Source: DASXMX01 sp036794395 (GTDB lineage: Bacteria; Planctomycetota; Phycisphaerae; Tepidisphaerales; Tepidisphaeraceae). From it: a stretch of 19,385 bases of DNA. Below are positions 8,732 through 15,932 of this stretch, in pieces. The position numbers were made by a program, and so were the translations under genes. Each line of letters begins with the position of its first letter. Position 1 is the first letter of the stretch. A model generated the notes under the pieces. It had not been told where the DNA came from and made no database searches. It saw nothing but the letters and a program-made list of their open reading frames with translations. Location of the stretch: positions 1 to 19,385 of the forward strand of contig DAIRGS010000126.1 of NCBI GenBank assembly GCA_036794395.1, in the 5' to 3' direction.

Positions 8732-9769
8732 ATGCGCATCGGTCTGATCCCGGAGAATCCAATTGAGTGGGTCCTCGACAAATTGGGTTATATGCCTCGT
8801 GCGCTTTTCGACACCTTTCATGGCGCGGTACAAGCGCGCTGCATCATGATTGCGGTGAAGCTCGGCATCATCGAGTCGCTCGCCGATGGGCCCAAAACGC
8901 TCGAACAAATATCCCACGCAACCCACACCGATCTCCGCGCCCTCGAAAAACTGCTTTCAGTTCTGACCGCCTGCAGATACCTGACGCTGCAAAATGGCAA
9001 GTGGATGTTACGAGTACACACCCGCCGCTGGCTCGCGCGATCAAGCCCTCGCTCAATCGCCGATAACATTCTGCATCGATTCGTCGAGTGGGATGCCATC
9101 GAATTGCTCGAGCAATTCGTCCTCACCGGCCAGCCGATGGATCTGCACGATCGCCTTCCAACTAAGGATTGGGGAATTTACCAGCGTGGAATGAAATGCC
9201 TGGCCGCTCTGGCGGTAGGAGAAGTCGTCGCCCGGCTGCGCCTTCCCCGAAGCCCCAGGCGGATGCTTGATATCGGCGGTTCGCATGGGCTGTATTCCGT
9301 GCAATTCTGCCGGCGATATCCAACGCTCGAAGCCGTCATCCTCGATCTGCCCGAAGCAGTCGAACACGCGGCGCCTTTGCTTGCCGACGAGAAAATGGGC
9401 CGCCGCGTGATGCACCGCACTGGCGACGCCCTTACCGATTCCCTGGGCGAGCGAGAATGGGATTTCATATTCATCTCTCAGCTCATGCATCATTTCACTG
9501 TTGAAATGAACGTAGCGCTTTGCCAGCGCATAGCGCGTGCCTTGAAACCCGGCGGTGTTTTCGCCATCGCCGAGATCGAGCGTACCTCCGGGCCCGCGAT
9601 CGGTTCGGTTTTCGATCTGTATTTCGCGGCAACCAGTCGCTCAGGAACCTGGTCCGCACAAGAATTGCAAAGCTGGCAGACCCGCGCAGGAATGAAAATC
9701 AAAAAGCCCCTCTGGCTGTGGACGGTCCCCGGAATTGTCATCGTCCCCGCGGAAGTCCCGGGTCAGTAA
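8732..9769 (+). CDS. COMT-like SAM-dependent O-methyltransferase
   Basis: A 345-residue methyltransferase of the plant-COMT/ antibiotic O-methyltransferase type. The N-terminal part (about 25-100) is the winged-helix dimerisation domain: FHGAVQARCIMIAVKLGIIESLADGPKTLEQI. The Rossmann SAM domain begins at about 175: motif I LDIGGSHG (179-186), acidic motif II ILDLPEAV (203-210), the GD pair (231-232), and QLMHHF (250-255), which sits where the catalytic His region lies in this family, then LKPGGVFAIAEIE (271-283). It would methylate a hydroxyl on a small molecule. The Shine-Dalgarno sequence AAGGA (8722-8726) lies 5 nt before the ATG. The gene is downstream of and in line with the P450, and its stop is 6 nt from the stop of the convergent halogenase-like gene. 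A C- or N-methyltransferase role cannot be excluded. Confidence 0.85.
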   Translation: MRIGLIPENPIEWVLDKLGYMPRALFDTFHGAVQARCIMIAVKLGIIESLADGPKTLEQISHATHTDLRALEKLLSVLTACRYLTLQNGKWMLRVHTRRWLARSSPRSIADNILHRFVEWDAIELLEQFVLTGQPMDLHDRLPTKDWGIYQRGMKCLAALAVGEVVARLRLPRSPRRMLDIGGSHGLYSVQFCRRYPTLEAVILDLPEAVEHAAPLLADEKMGRRVMHRTGDALTDSLGEREWDFIFISQLMHHFTVEMNVALCQRIARALKPGGVFAIAEIERTSGPAIGSVFDLYFAATSRSGTWSAQELQSWQTRAGMKIKKPLWLWTVPGIVIVPAEVPGQ

Positions 9770-9775
9770 ACACCC

Positions 9776-11023
9776 CTACTGAACCACCAGATCCTTCGGA
9801 TCGCGCAGCACCACCCCCAGCGACATCAGATATTCAAACACCCGCATCGTCCACGGATCGCTTGCCGCCTCACCAGTCAGAATGCGCGCCAGCCGCCTTC
9901 GCACCCGCGGCTCCATCATCCGGCCAAGCACATTGTTCTTATACTTCTGCCCCGCCCGATAGAGGTTAAATAACCTCCCGTTGTACCAGGTCTCGATCAC
10001 CCGCTGCCACAGCTCGAATTCCTTCAGCCGTTCAACCTGATATTTCTCCATCGCACGGGCTGTCCCGATAGTCAGCGCGTCGCACGCCGCAAACGCGCTC
10101 TTAAGCCCAAGATACAACCCCGATGAAAACACCGGATCGACAAATCCCGCCGAGTCTCCGACCAGCATCCAGCCCGGCCCATGCATGCGATCGGAAACAA
10201 GCTGGTAATTGGTGTATCGCACGACCGGCGACACGCGCGTCGCATCCCGACAATAAAACTTCAGCGAAGGCTCCTCCCGAATAAACGCATCGTACTGCTT
10301 CTCAATCCCGTCCCCGTATTGCGCCAGATGAGCCGGATCAATCACAAACCCCAGCGATACTTTCCCCGGCAGCGGAATTCGCCAAGACCACCCCTTGGTT
10401 AGAAAATCCAGGTGAATGTGCCCCACATCGTTCATCGTCGCATTCGCTAGATGCGCGAACAATGCCACATCATTTCGTCCCCCGGTTTTCACGGCGTGTC
10501 CCAGCAGCTTCGGAATCATCCGATTGCGACCTGTTGCATCCACGATTAGATCGGGTTGCTCCTCAAAAAATCCCGCCGACCGCGAAATCGTCTCGCTCGT
10601 CAAACGAACCGTATCGGACACTTCACCCTTTTCAAGCTTCGCCCCGGATCGAAAAATCGCCGCCCCTGCGCGCTCTGCCGCACTCAAAAGGGTCTGATCG
10701 AAAATATCTCGCGGCGTGTTGTACGCGTAATCCGGCAGCTTCCCCTCGGCAAACGTAAACGACGCCGAGATCACTTCATCCAGATTCAAACAAACCGTCG
10801 CGCCGGGTTTATAGACGCTGTATGATTTAACCTCGTCTTCAATCCCCAGCTCCCGAAGATATGGAATCACCGCAGGCAACAACGATTCCCCCACAATCAG
10901 GGGCGGCCGCTTATCGGTATGAAAAATCCCGGTCTTCCACCCGCGTTTGGCCAGCAACGCTCCAAGGCATGCCCCAGCCGGCCCTCCGCCGATAATCGCG
11001 ACCGATCGTCCAGTTTCTGCCAT
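9776..11023 (-). CDS. FAD-dependent oxidoreductase, flavin-dependent halogenase-like
   Basis: A flavoprotein of the halogenase/geranylgeranyl-reductase superfamily, 415 residues from the chosen start. From that start, the FAD motif GGGPAG lies at 12-17, VGESLLP at 44-50, Lys72 in YKPGAT, DATGR at 162-166, WSWRIP at 212-217, and GDSAGFVDPVFSSGL at 289-303. WxWxIP is the signature of flavin-dependent halogenases, and the Lys in KxGAT matches the position expected of the halogenation lysine in phenol/pyrrole-type halogenases. Halogenation is therefore plausible but unproven; many relatives are plain monooxygenases or reductases. The ATG at 11023 is chosen because Rossmann folds start within about 10 residues; GTG at 11065 would add 14 residues, and neither has a strong ribosome site. 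It converges with the methyltransferase gene, and together with the P450 and SDR it suggests small-molecule tailoring. No dedicated flavin reductase gene is present. Confidence 0.8.
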   Translation of the reverse strand: MAETGRSVAIIGGGPAGACLGALLAKRGWKTGIFHTDKRPPLIVGESLLPAVIPYLRELGIEDEVKSYSVYKPGATVCLNLDEVISASFTFAEGKLPDYAYNTPRDIFDQTLLSAAERAGAAIFRSGAKLEKGEVSDTVRLTSETISRSAGFFEEQPDLIVDATGRNRMIPKLLGHAVKTGGRNDVALFAHLANATMNDVGHIHLDFLTKGWSWRIPLPGKVSLGFVIDPAHLAQYGDGIEKQYDAFIREEPSLKFYCRDATRVSPVVRYTNYQLVSDRMHGPGWMLVGDSAGFVDPVFSSGLYLGLKSAFAACDALTIGTARAMEKYQVERLKEFELWQRVIETWYNGRLFNLYRAGQKYKNNVLGRMMEPRVRRRLARILTGEAASDPWTMRVFEYLMSLGVVLRDPKDLVVQ

Positions 11024-11163
11024 TGCAACATCCCAAGTCCACTCCAAACTCGATGTCATTTTCACGAGTTGGTGAGGATGTGCAAGGTGAACTGCTCACT
11101 CACGGTCGACCCGAGCCGTCGAGCCGAATCGGAATTAGCTCAGTTTGATGTGCCCCGCAGCTC

Positions 11164-11457
11164 TCAATAAACCGTCTTACCGTTCAACCGCTCATCGAGT
11201 GCAGATGAATGGGAACTCGGCTGCTCAGAGACGTGTACCGCATGCGTCCCGCGTCCGTAAGTGATGTTGGCCGGAGCGCGAACATACCGGTTTGGCACGC
11301 ACCAGGTCTGTCCGTTGACGTCCAGATCAATAATCCAGACGATGTCGTCATCGCGATGCCCGGGTTCAAGCAGATTGGCTACCCCTTTCCCGATCGGCCC
11401 GCGCCACCCCGGACCACCCACAATAACCCTAATGAGCGGCGGATTGAGTTGAAGCAT
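11164..11457 (-). CDS. Small hypothetical protein with WCVPNRYVRAPANITYGR core
   Basis: A 97-residue soluble protein. A compact core, from about residue 31 to 70, reads HRDDDIVWIIDLDVNG, then QTWCVPNRYVRAPANITYGR. The pattern of short strands, a W-x-V-P-N-x-x-V-R turn and a terminal N-x-T-x-G-R resembles small planctomycete hypothetical proteins I have seen, but I cannot name a family. The ATG at 11457 is tentative: a TTG at 11463 is also possible and no good Shine-Dalgarno sequence is visible. It lies between the halogenase-like gene and the PEP-CTERM gene, all on the minus strand, with gaps too wide for translational coupling. The last 25 or so residues look disordered. The function is unknown, and the evidence that it is real is mainly the plausible core. 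Confidence 0.5.
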   Translation of the reverse strand: MLQLNPPLIRVIVGGPGWRGPIGKGVANLLEPGHRDDDIVWIIDLDVNGQTWCVPNRYVRAPANITYGRGTHAVHVSEQPSSHSSALDERLNGKTVY

Positions 11458-11565
11458 GCCCAAAGAGAGGCAAACGCAGTGCCATGATCACTCGCAACCT
11501 GACGCCCATCTGCCTACACGCTTGCGACCCTTTACAACCACCCGGAAAGGCTCCACTTGCGAGTC

Positions 11566-12252
11566 TTAATCGCGTTCTGTTACCTGGAGACTCGATTGGG
11601 CGCGTCGGCCAAGTCCTCTCGCCAGCCCTACACCCCCGAGCAGAATAAGGCCACTCCACTCCGACCTCGGAAGTGGCACCACATTGGCCGTCGGCGAAAA
11701 CTCCGCCGTGAACGCCAGGTCGCCATTATTGGGCAGGGAAATCTGGAACCACGGCGTACTTGTCCATAGGGACGGGGTGGTCCCACTGTTAATAAAAACG
11801 AAATTCCCTCCTGTATAATTCGTGCTGCTTATTCCCCACGGCCCCTGAAGATTGCCGCCGTTGGCCAGCTTCGACGAACTCGCAAATAGAACATATTGCC
11901 GGCCGGCGATGAGATTAGCCCCTCCAACATTAAACGTGATTTGCTGCATTCCCGCCCCCGCGGTCGAGACCGGAGCATTCTCGTAAAGCGCGCTTCCGGC
12001 CGCTTCCGAACCATCCCATGCGTATACCTCACCCTGAAAAGCTAACGCCGCCGGCAAGTCCATGTAGAACGAGAAGCTCTGGAGAAAATGGTCGGCGGGC
12101 GTAGTAATTGTCTGCCCATAAGTCTGGGTATTTGGCGTCCCGAATGCATTCATCACCCCCGTAGTAAGGGGAGTGCTGATCGTCGAGGCATGGGCAACGG
12201 CGGCACAGATCGCCCCTACGGCCACCACGATAAGCCCGATGAGATTTCGCAC
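11566..12252 (-). CDS. PEP-CTERM-like exported protein
   Basis: A 228-residue exported protein. The signal peptide covers residues 1-22 (AVAHA, then STIST). A beta-rich region follows, with no catalytic motif. The C-terminus has the three-part PEP-CTERM layout: VPLP (192-195), a hydrophobic stretch WSGLILLGGVGLA (199-211), and a basic patch RGLGRRAQ (212-219). This is the VPLP variant of the exosortase sorting signal, which is common in Planctomycetota. Two oddities: an Arg and a Glu (PRSEW) sit where small or hydrophobic residues are usual, and nine residues follow the basic patch. The start codon is GTG with AGGA (12257-12260) four nt upstream. The protein is expected to be anchored and processed by an exosortase elsewhere in the genome. 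A role in the extracellular matrix is inferred. Confidence 0.72.
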   Translation of the reverse strand: MRNLIGLIVVAVGAICAAVAHASTISTPLTTGVMNAFGTPNTQTYGQTITTPADHFLQSFSFYMDLPAALAFQGEVYAWDGSEAAGSALYENAPVSTAGAGMQQITFNVGGANLIAGRQYVLFASSSKLANGGNLQGPWGISSTNYTGGNFVFINSGTTPSLWTSTPWFQISLPNNGDLAFTAEFSPTANVVPLPRSEWSGLILLGGVGLARGLGRRAQSSLQVTERD

Positions 12253-12530
12253 GAGGTCCTGCCTGTTCTAATCGGTGACGGCGCGAACATGCGGTTCAGA
12301 TGCCGAGGCCGCCGATCCCAATGCCAGCCCAATTATTTTTGTCGAAAATTGCACCGGACGCAACCGGCAGGCGTTGGTGCGCACAGGACACCGGTAATTC
12401 AAGACGTTAAAGAACTCACGAAAGCAATTCGCTTTTCGCAAACCGCTCGCCAGCAGGAACACCCCAACGCGCCCACGCCACCGACGGGGGTATCCACAAA
12501 CATCATCAATCGCAAAATAGATGCGTGCCC
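12253..12530. other. Intergenic region, no gene seen
   Basis: These 278 nt upstream of the PEP-CTERM gene and downstream of the small lysine-rich gene hold no convincing coding frame. An A/T-rich patch with a short inverted repeat (CAATT...AATTG, about 12331-12352) may belong to the promoter of the PEP-CTERM gene. No clear -35/-10 pair can be named. Confidence 0.4.
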
Positions 12531-12611
12531 TTACTTCGCCTTCTCCGTCTTCTTCTTATCCTGCTTGGGTTTCTTAACTTCTTTTTTCCGAACCTTATTG
12601 CCCTTGCCCAT
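12531..12611 (-). CDS. 26-residue lysine-rich small protein
   Basis: A short open frame runs ATG-GGC-AAG-GGC-AAT to TAA. The peptide begins MGKGNKVRKKEVKKPKQ and is nearly half lysine plus arginine, with no Cys or aromatic residue. AAGGA (12620-12624 on the complementary strand) is placed 8 nt before the ATG, a good Shine-Dalgarno arrangement. The 'MGKG(N/D)...KK' opening is shared by small basic bacterial proteins annotated only as hypothetical, and faintly recalls ribosomal protein THX, but the sequence lacks the THX core. A nucleic-acid-associated or ribosome-associated role is a guess based on charge. It follows the BaiN-type gene on the same strand, separated by a GC-rich hairpin, so it probably has its own promoter. 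Confidence 0.65.
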   Translation of the reverse strand: MGKGNKVRKKEVKKPKQDKKKTEKAK

Positions 12612-12640
12612 ATCGCACATCCTTGAGTTTGTTCGCCTCA

Positions 12641-12666
12641 GGCCGCGGCCCAATCGTGCCGCGGCC
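12641..12666 (-). terminator. GC-rich hairpin downstream of the BaiN-type gene
   Basis: GGCCGCGGC (12641-12649) and GCCGCGGCC (12658-12666) are perfect reverse complements around an 8-nt loop. The hairpin lies 47 nt past the stop of the minus-strand flavoprotein gene and just upstream of the lysine-rich gene. It has no U-tract, so it may be a factor-assisted terminator or a 3' end stabiliser. A regulatory structure for the small gene is also possible. Confidence 0.45.
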
Positions 12667-12713
12667 ACCGACGAACCTGTACCCCGGCATCCTAGCCCGT
12701 GAAGTTCCCGCTG

Positions 12714-13985
12714 TCACTGGGTTTCAAGATTGGCCATCGCCGCCCGGCCCGCGAGATACCCCGTCGCCCACGCCCATTGAAAATTGAATCCCCCGATCCG
12801 GCCATCGCAATCCAGCGTCTCGCCGGCAAGATAAAGCCCCGTCACCTTGCGAGATTGCATGGTTCGATAGTCGATCTCCGCCAGTGGAACGCCGCCCGCC
12901 GTCACCTCGGCATAGTTCCAACCCCGATGTTGCACCACCGGCAACCCCAATCCAGTCAACGCATGCACCACACCGCGCCGCGCATCCCGCGACAACTGCC
13001 CCGCGGGAATCACCGGATCAACGCCCGCTTTACGAAGCAACGCGCCCGCCACCCGCTCCGGAATTCGGCCGGCGATGTGGCTCAGCACCGTGGCTCGTGG
13101 CCTTGCCGCGATCGATCCCATGAGCCATTGTTCCGCCGTTTCAAATGTCTGGCCCGGGAGAAGATTGCATGTCATGCCAGGCTCTCGACCCAGCTCATGA
13201 TTCATCGTCCAATGCCGGCTCGCGTCCATCACCACCGGACCGCTGATCCCAAAATGCGTCCAGAGCATGCTCCCCGCGCGTTGATCGATCCGCTTGCCGT
13301 CCACAAACGTGGATAGCTCAACTTCGCACGCGATCCCCGAAAGCTCGGCATGAAAAAACTGCGACGCAAGCACAAGTGGTACAAGTGCCGCATACGTCGG
13401 GGTAACTGTGTGGCCCAGATTCCGAAGAATCTCCCACGCCTCTCCGTCGCTTCCGCTACGCGGCAATGATTTCCCGCCCGTGCAGAAGATCACGCGCGAC
13501 GCCCGCAGACTTCCCTTTGCATGAGTCAGAATAAATCCGCCATCCGCATCGCCCGTGCCGGCGACTTGTGTCACCCGGCTCCCCGTGAAAATCTCAATCC
13601 CCAACTGGCCGCATCGACCCAGCAGGGCGGCCAACACCGTTTTAGCCGAGTCTGTCACCGGGAACAGTTTTCCAGTCGGCTCGCGTTTTAGTTCGACTCC
13701 CAACTCGCCAAACCATCGAACGCTCGCCTCGGCATCAAACGCCGCCAATACATTGCGAACAATGTTCTGTGACCCGTTGAAGTCGCGGGCCATGACACGT
13801 TCATGCGTCACGTTGCATCGACCGCCACCCGAAACAAGGATCTTTGCCCCCAGCGCCTTGGCCCCATCGAGTATGACAATGCGCCTCGGTGTCTGCGATG
13901 ATTGTGCCGCGAAAATCGCCGCGGCAAATCCCGCCGCGCCGCCACCGACTATCGCCAGATCGCAGGATAGATTCTCAAAATTCAT
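12714..13985 (-). CDS. BaiN/HI0933-family NAD(P)/FAD-dependent oxidoreductase
   Basis: A 423-residue flavoprotein of the HI0933/YhiN/BaiN family, close to the usual length of about 400. The FAD motif is GGGAAGFAAAIFAA (14-27). The family hallmark ILVSGGGRCNVTH follows at about 49-61, then REPTGKLFPV (about 101-110) and a second dinucleotide-linked motif, IFCTGGKSLPRSGSDG. The C-terminal GETLDCDGRIGGFNFQWAWATGYLAGRAA closes the FAD site and is diagnostic. BaiN is reported to act in bile-acid dehydroxylation in gut clostridia; most family members, including those of free-living bacteria, have unknown substrates, so bile-acid chemistry should not be assumed. No strong Shine-Dalgarno sequence precedes the ATG, and no in-frame alternative fits better because the FAD motif begins only 13 residues in. 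It is a stand-alone gene. Confidence 0.88.
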   Translation of the reverse strand: MNFENLSCDLAIVGGGAAGFAAAIFAAQSSQTPRRIVILDGAKALGAKILVSGGGRCNVTHERVMARDFNGSQNIVRNVLAAFDAEASVRWFGELGVELKREPTGKLFPVTDSAKTVLAALLGRCGQLGIEIFTGSRVTQVAGTGDADGGFILTHAKGSLRASRVIFCTGGKSLPRSGSDGEAWEILRNLGHTVTPTYAALVPLVLASQFFHAELSGIACEVELSTFVDGKRIDQRAGSMLWTHFGISGPVVMDASRHWTMNHELGREPGMTCNLLPGQTFETAEQWLMGSIAARPRATVLSHIAGRIPERVAGALLRKAGVDPVIPAGQLSRDARRGVVHALTGLGLPVVQHRGWNYAEVTAGGVPLAEIDYRTMQSRKVTGLYLAGETLDCDGRIGGFNFQWAWATGYLAGRAAMANLETQ

Positions 13986-14019
13986 GAAACGCTGATTCGC
14001 TCGAAACCCATCCGGCAGT

Positions 14020-14273
14020 TCATTTGCATCGGATCGCGATCAAGGTCTGGTCGTCGGTCGGCGGCATGTTTTCCGTAAACGCGGTGACTTCACATCGAAT
14101 TCGAGCAATGCACCGGCGCGATAGCGCCACGTAATCATGACCGGCACCAGCTTGCCGATGCCGTTCCAATAGATCCGGATGAGCTCTTCAGGGTCGAGCA
14201 CCCCCGAAATGGCCTTCATCGTCTGATCGATGATGGCCAACTCTTCCTGCCATGGGCGTCGCTGAGTGAGCAT
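14020..14273 (-). pseudogene. Relic of a SpoIIE/PP2C-type serine phosphatase
   Basis: Only the two ends of a longer gene remain. Residues 1-44 read MLTQRRPWQEELAIIDQTMK through ELIRIYWNGIGKLVP, the opening of planctomycete regulators that carry a GAF-like domain and a SpoIIE phosphatase. At about 14140-14144 one base is missing; restoring it (CCG-GGT-CAT) continues as GHDYVALSRR, the expected sequence. Soon after, the frame reads VTAFTENMPPTDDQTLIAIR and stops at 14020, which is the C-terminal D-D-x-T-L strand of SpoIIE phosphatases. Several hundred central residues are gone, including the other metal-binding acidic residues, so no activity is possible. Read without correction, the frame gives a meaningless 77-residue product ending at 14040. 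The match to the family is by motif recall, not by alignment. Confidence 0.65.
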
Positions 14274-14312
14274 GCCCGCATGTTAGCCCGACAATTCCCC
14301 ACGGGCGACATT

Positions 14313-15689
14313 TCAAGACGGGATTGGCGAAGACAAAACAGGAGGCCGAACAACCGACACGCAAGATGCAGCCGCCTGACCATTAACCCGCCGGATCAGC
14401 AACCCCGCAACACCCGCCAATAGCACCACCGCCAGATTCACCCGCGTCTGTTCCGCCACATCCGGGTTAATCAGAAGCCACCCATACAACGTTGCAAACA
14501 GTGCAATCAGGATCCTATCCGCCATATTGATTTGAGGCTCAACAATTATTTCCCGAGCAAGCAGTACGGCCGGGATCGCCAGTAACAGCAGGTCATAATC
14601 AAAATAAAAAGGCATCAGCAGGGGGGTGGCGGCGATCGTCGCCGCGATGACTCGATCCCGCCGCAAAGCGCTCAATCCAATTCCGCGCCGAGTCAGCACT
14701 GCCTTGAGCAGCGTAGTCCCCACCATTCCCATCCCCAGAACGCTCAGCACATTAACGCCCATCCGCGTCGGCCCAACCGCCTCCCCCTGCAACAGCACGC
14801 GCCAGAATCCTTTGAACGTCACATGCCTGGCCCACGGATAAACACTCTGCTCCTGCACAAAGTGAAGATTGTCCGGCACCACGCTCAGAAAATCACCCAT
14901 CGCCCCCGGCAAAACAACCAGGCTCACCACCAGCAGCCCAGCTCCCGTAACCACAACGCCCGCCGCCGCCCGCCAACCCAGATCCAACACCATCATCCCC
15001 ACCACCACTACCGCCAACTGAGGCTTATAAAACAAAAGTCCCGCCACCATCCCTGCCGGCCATGCCCGCCCCGCCCGCCAGAACCATACAACCCCCGTCA
15101 GAATCAACAATGACGTACACGAGTTCTGCCCGTGCGTCATGTTCTGCATGAACGGCATCGACAGCGCCATTAACACCGGCACCAACCCCCGCAACTTCCA
15201 CCCCGCCCCCTCCGGCAGCATCCTGCACAACAGCCAGCACGCAATACCCCCGCACACCACATTCCCAATCAACCACACCCACAGCGCCAAATGAAAGGAC
15301 ATTCCCGCCAGCGGCACAAACAACAACGCATAGAAGGGCGGATTCCACCACGGCGCATAATGCTTCCCGATCGCAATCCCTTCGCGCTCCTCCAGCACCG
15401 CCTGAAATCGCCGAACCGCGTCCAACTTGTAAAGGTCCCCGGCCCTTCCCTCGCGCACCGCGCTTCCCGCCGTATAAAACGAAACAAAATCCAACCCAAC
15501 TACGCGCGTCGCTTCACCTCGCCCCGGCATCACCGCGTACGCTCCAAACACCGTTGCAATAAACAGCGCAACCCCACCCGCCCCTAGCCACAGCCGTTTG
15601 CAAAGTGAAGCCCGAGCAATCGAAGAAGATGGAAACAGCGCGATCGTGATAGACAGATTATCGGCGCAAGTGGTGTGATGACTTGTCAA
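14313..15689 (-). CDS. GT87 (DUF2029)-type membrane glycosyltransferase
   Basis: A polytopic membrane protein of up to 458 residues, with about ten hydrophobic segments (36-54, 120-155, 166-180, 191-204, 212-236, 242-262, 312-330, 347-378, 393-408, 418-432). GT87-style motifs are visible: GLDFVSFYTAG (65-75), WNPPF (115-119) near the first lumenal loop, HGQ (186-188), YKPQ (221-224) and FDYDLLLL (363-370). This family of GT-C enzymes transfers mannose, or a related sugar, from a polyprenyl phosphate to a lipid or polysaccharide outside the membrane. The start is uncertain: TTG at 15689 is the first available codon, there is no ATG before residue 54, and no clear Shine-Dalgarno sequence is present, so a later non-ATG start is possible. 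The last 20 residues look disordered. It lies downstream of the desulfurase gene beyond a palindrome, so it is probably a separate unit. Confidence 0.78.
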   Translation of the reverse strand: MTSHHTTCADNLSITIALFPSSSIARASLCKRLWLGAGGVALFIATVFGAYAVMPGRGEATRVVGLDFVSFYTAGSAVREGRAGDLYKLDAVRRFQAVLEEREGIAIGKHYAPWWNPPFYALLFVPLAGMSFHLALWVWLIGNVVCGGIACWLLCRMLPEGAGWKLRGLVPVLMALSMPFMQNMTHGQNSCTSLLILTGVVWFWRAGRAWPAGMVAGLLFYKPQLAVVVVGMMVLDLGWRAAAGVVVTGAGLLVVSLVVLPGAMGDFLSVVPDNLHFVQEQSVYPWARHVTFKGFWRVLLQGEAVGPTRMGVNVLSVLGMGMVGTTLLKAVLTRRGIGLSALRRDRVIAATIAATPLLMPFYFDYDLLLLAIPAVLLAREIIVEPQINMADRILIALFATLYGWLLINPDVAEQTRVNLAVVLLAGVAGLLIRRVNGQAAASCVSVVRPPVLSSPIPS

Positions 15690-15729
15690 TCCAACCCGCC
15701 GAAATCCAAACGATGGCGAGCGGCCCCAA

Positions 15730-15810
15730 TGTCATCCTGGAGCGCAGCGAAGGATCTGTCAGCGGGACGATGCTCTGGAACCAGATCCTTCGCTTCGCTC
15801 CAGGATGACA
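15730..15810. repeat. Long, nearly perfect palindromic element
   Basis: Left arm 15730-15758 (TGTCATCCTGGAGCGCAGCG...) and right arm 15782-15810 are reverse complements over 29 bp with a single mismatch, around a 23-nt loop. The arm contains the motif GTCATCCTGGAGCG-AGCGAAGGATCTG, which I recall as a dispersed palindromic repeat of several bacterial phyla; that recall is unverified. It lies between the desulfurase stop (15933) and the GT87 start, so it could end the upstream transcript or protect its 3' end. No U-tract and no protein-coding content are present. Confidence 0.8.
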
Positions 15811-15932
15811 ACTATCCTTCGATAGCTTGCGGGGTGACAACTGGCAGTCTTTTCCGCCGATCATTATCAACCCAAACGGTGACACGGGGCTTTCAGCCGG
15901 TGCGATTGCGTCCCTATCCCCCAAACGACGCT

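Noticed and set aside
6360..11023. A defence or toxin-antitoxin system in the enzyme cluster
   Set aside because: No nuclease, toxin, sensor or nucleotide-signalling domain is present; all four proteins are metabolic enzymes.
11131..11190. GGAATTAGCTCAGTT resembles the 5' part of a tRNA, with a T-loop-like GTTCAA further on
   Set aside because: The D-stem does not close, no anticodon stem can be drawn and the acceptor ends do not pair.
12714..13985. Bile-acid dehydroxylation by the BaiN-type protein
   Set aside because: No other bai genes are present, and most family members have no link to bile acids.
14040..14273. A 77-residue open frame read as a normal small gene
   Set aside because: After residue 44 the sequence is meaningless in that frame, while the neighbouring frame continues the family motif to a stop at 14020, so it is called a relic.
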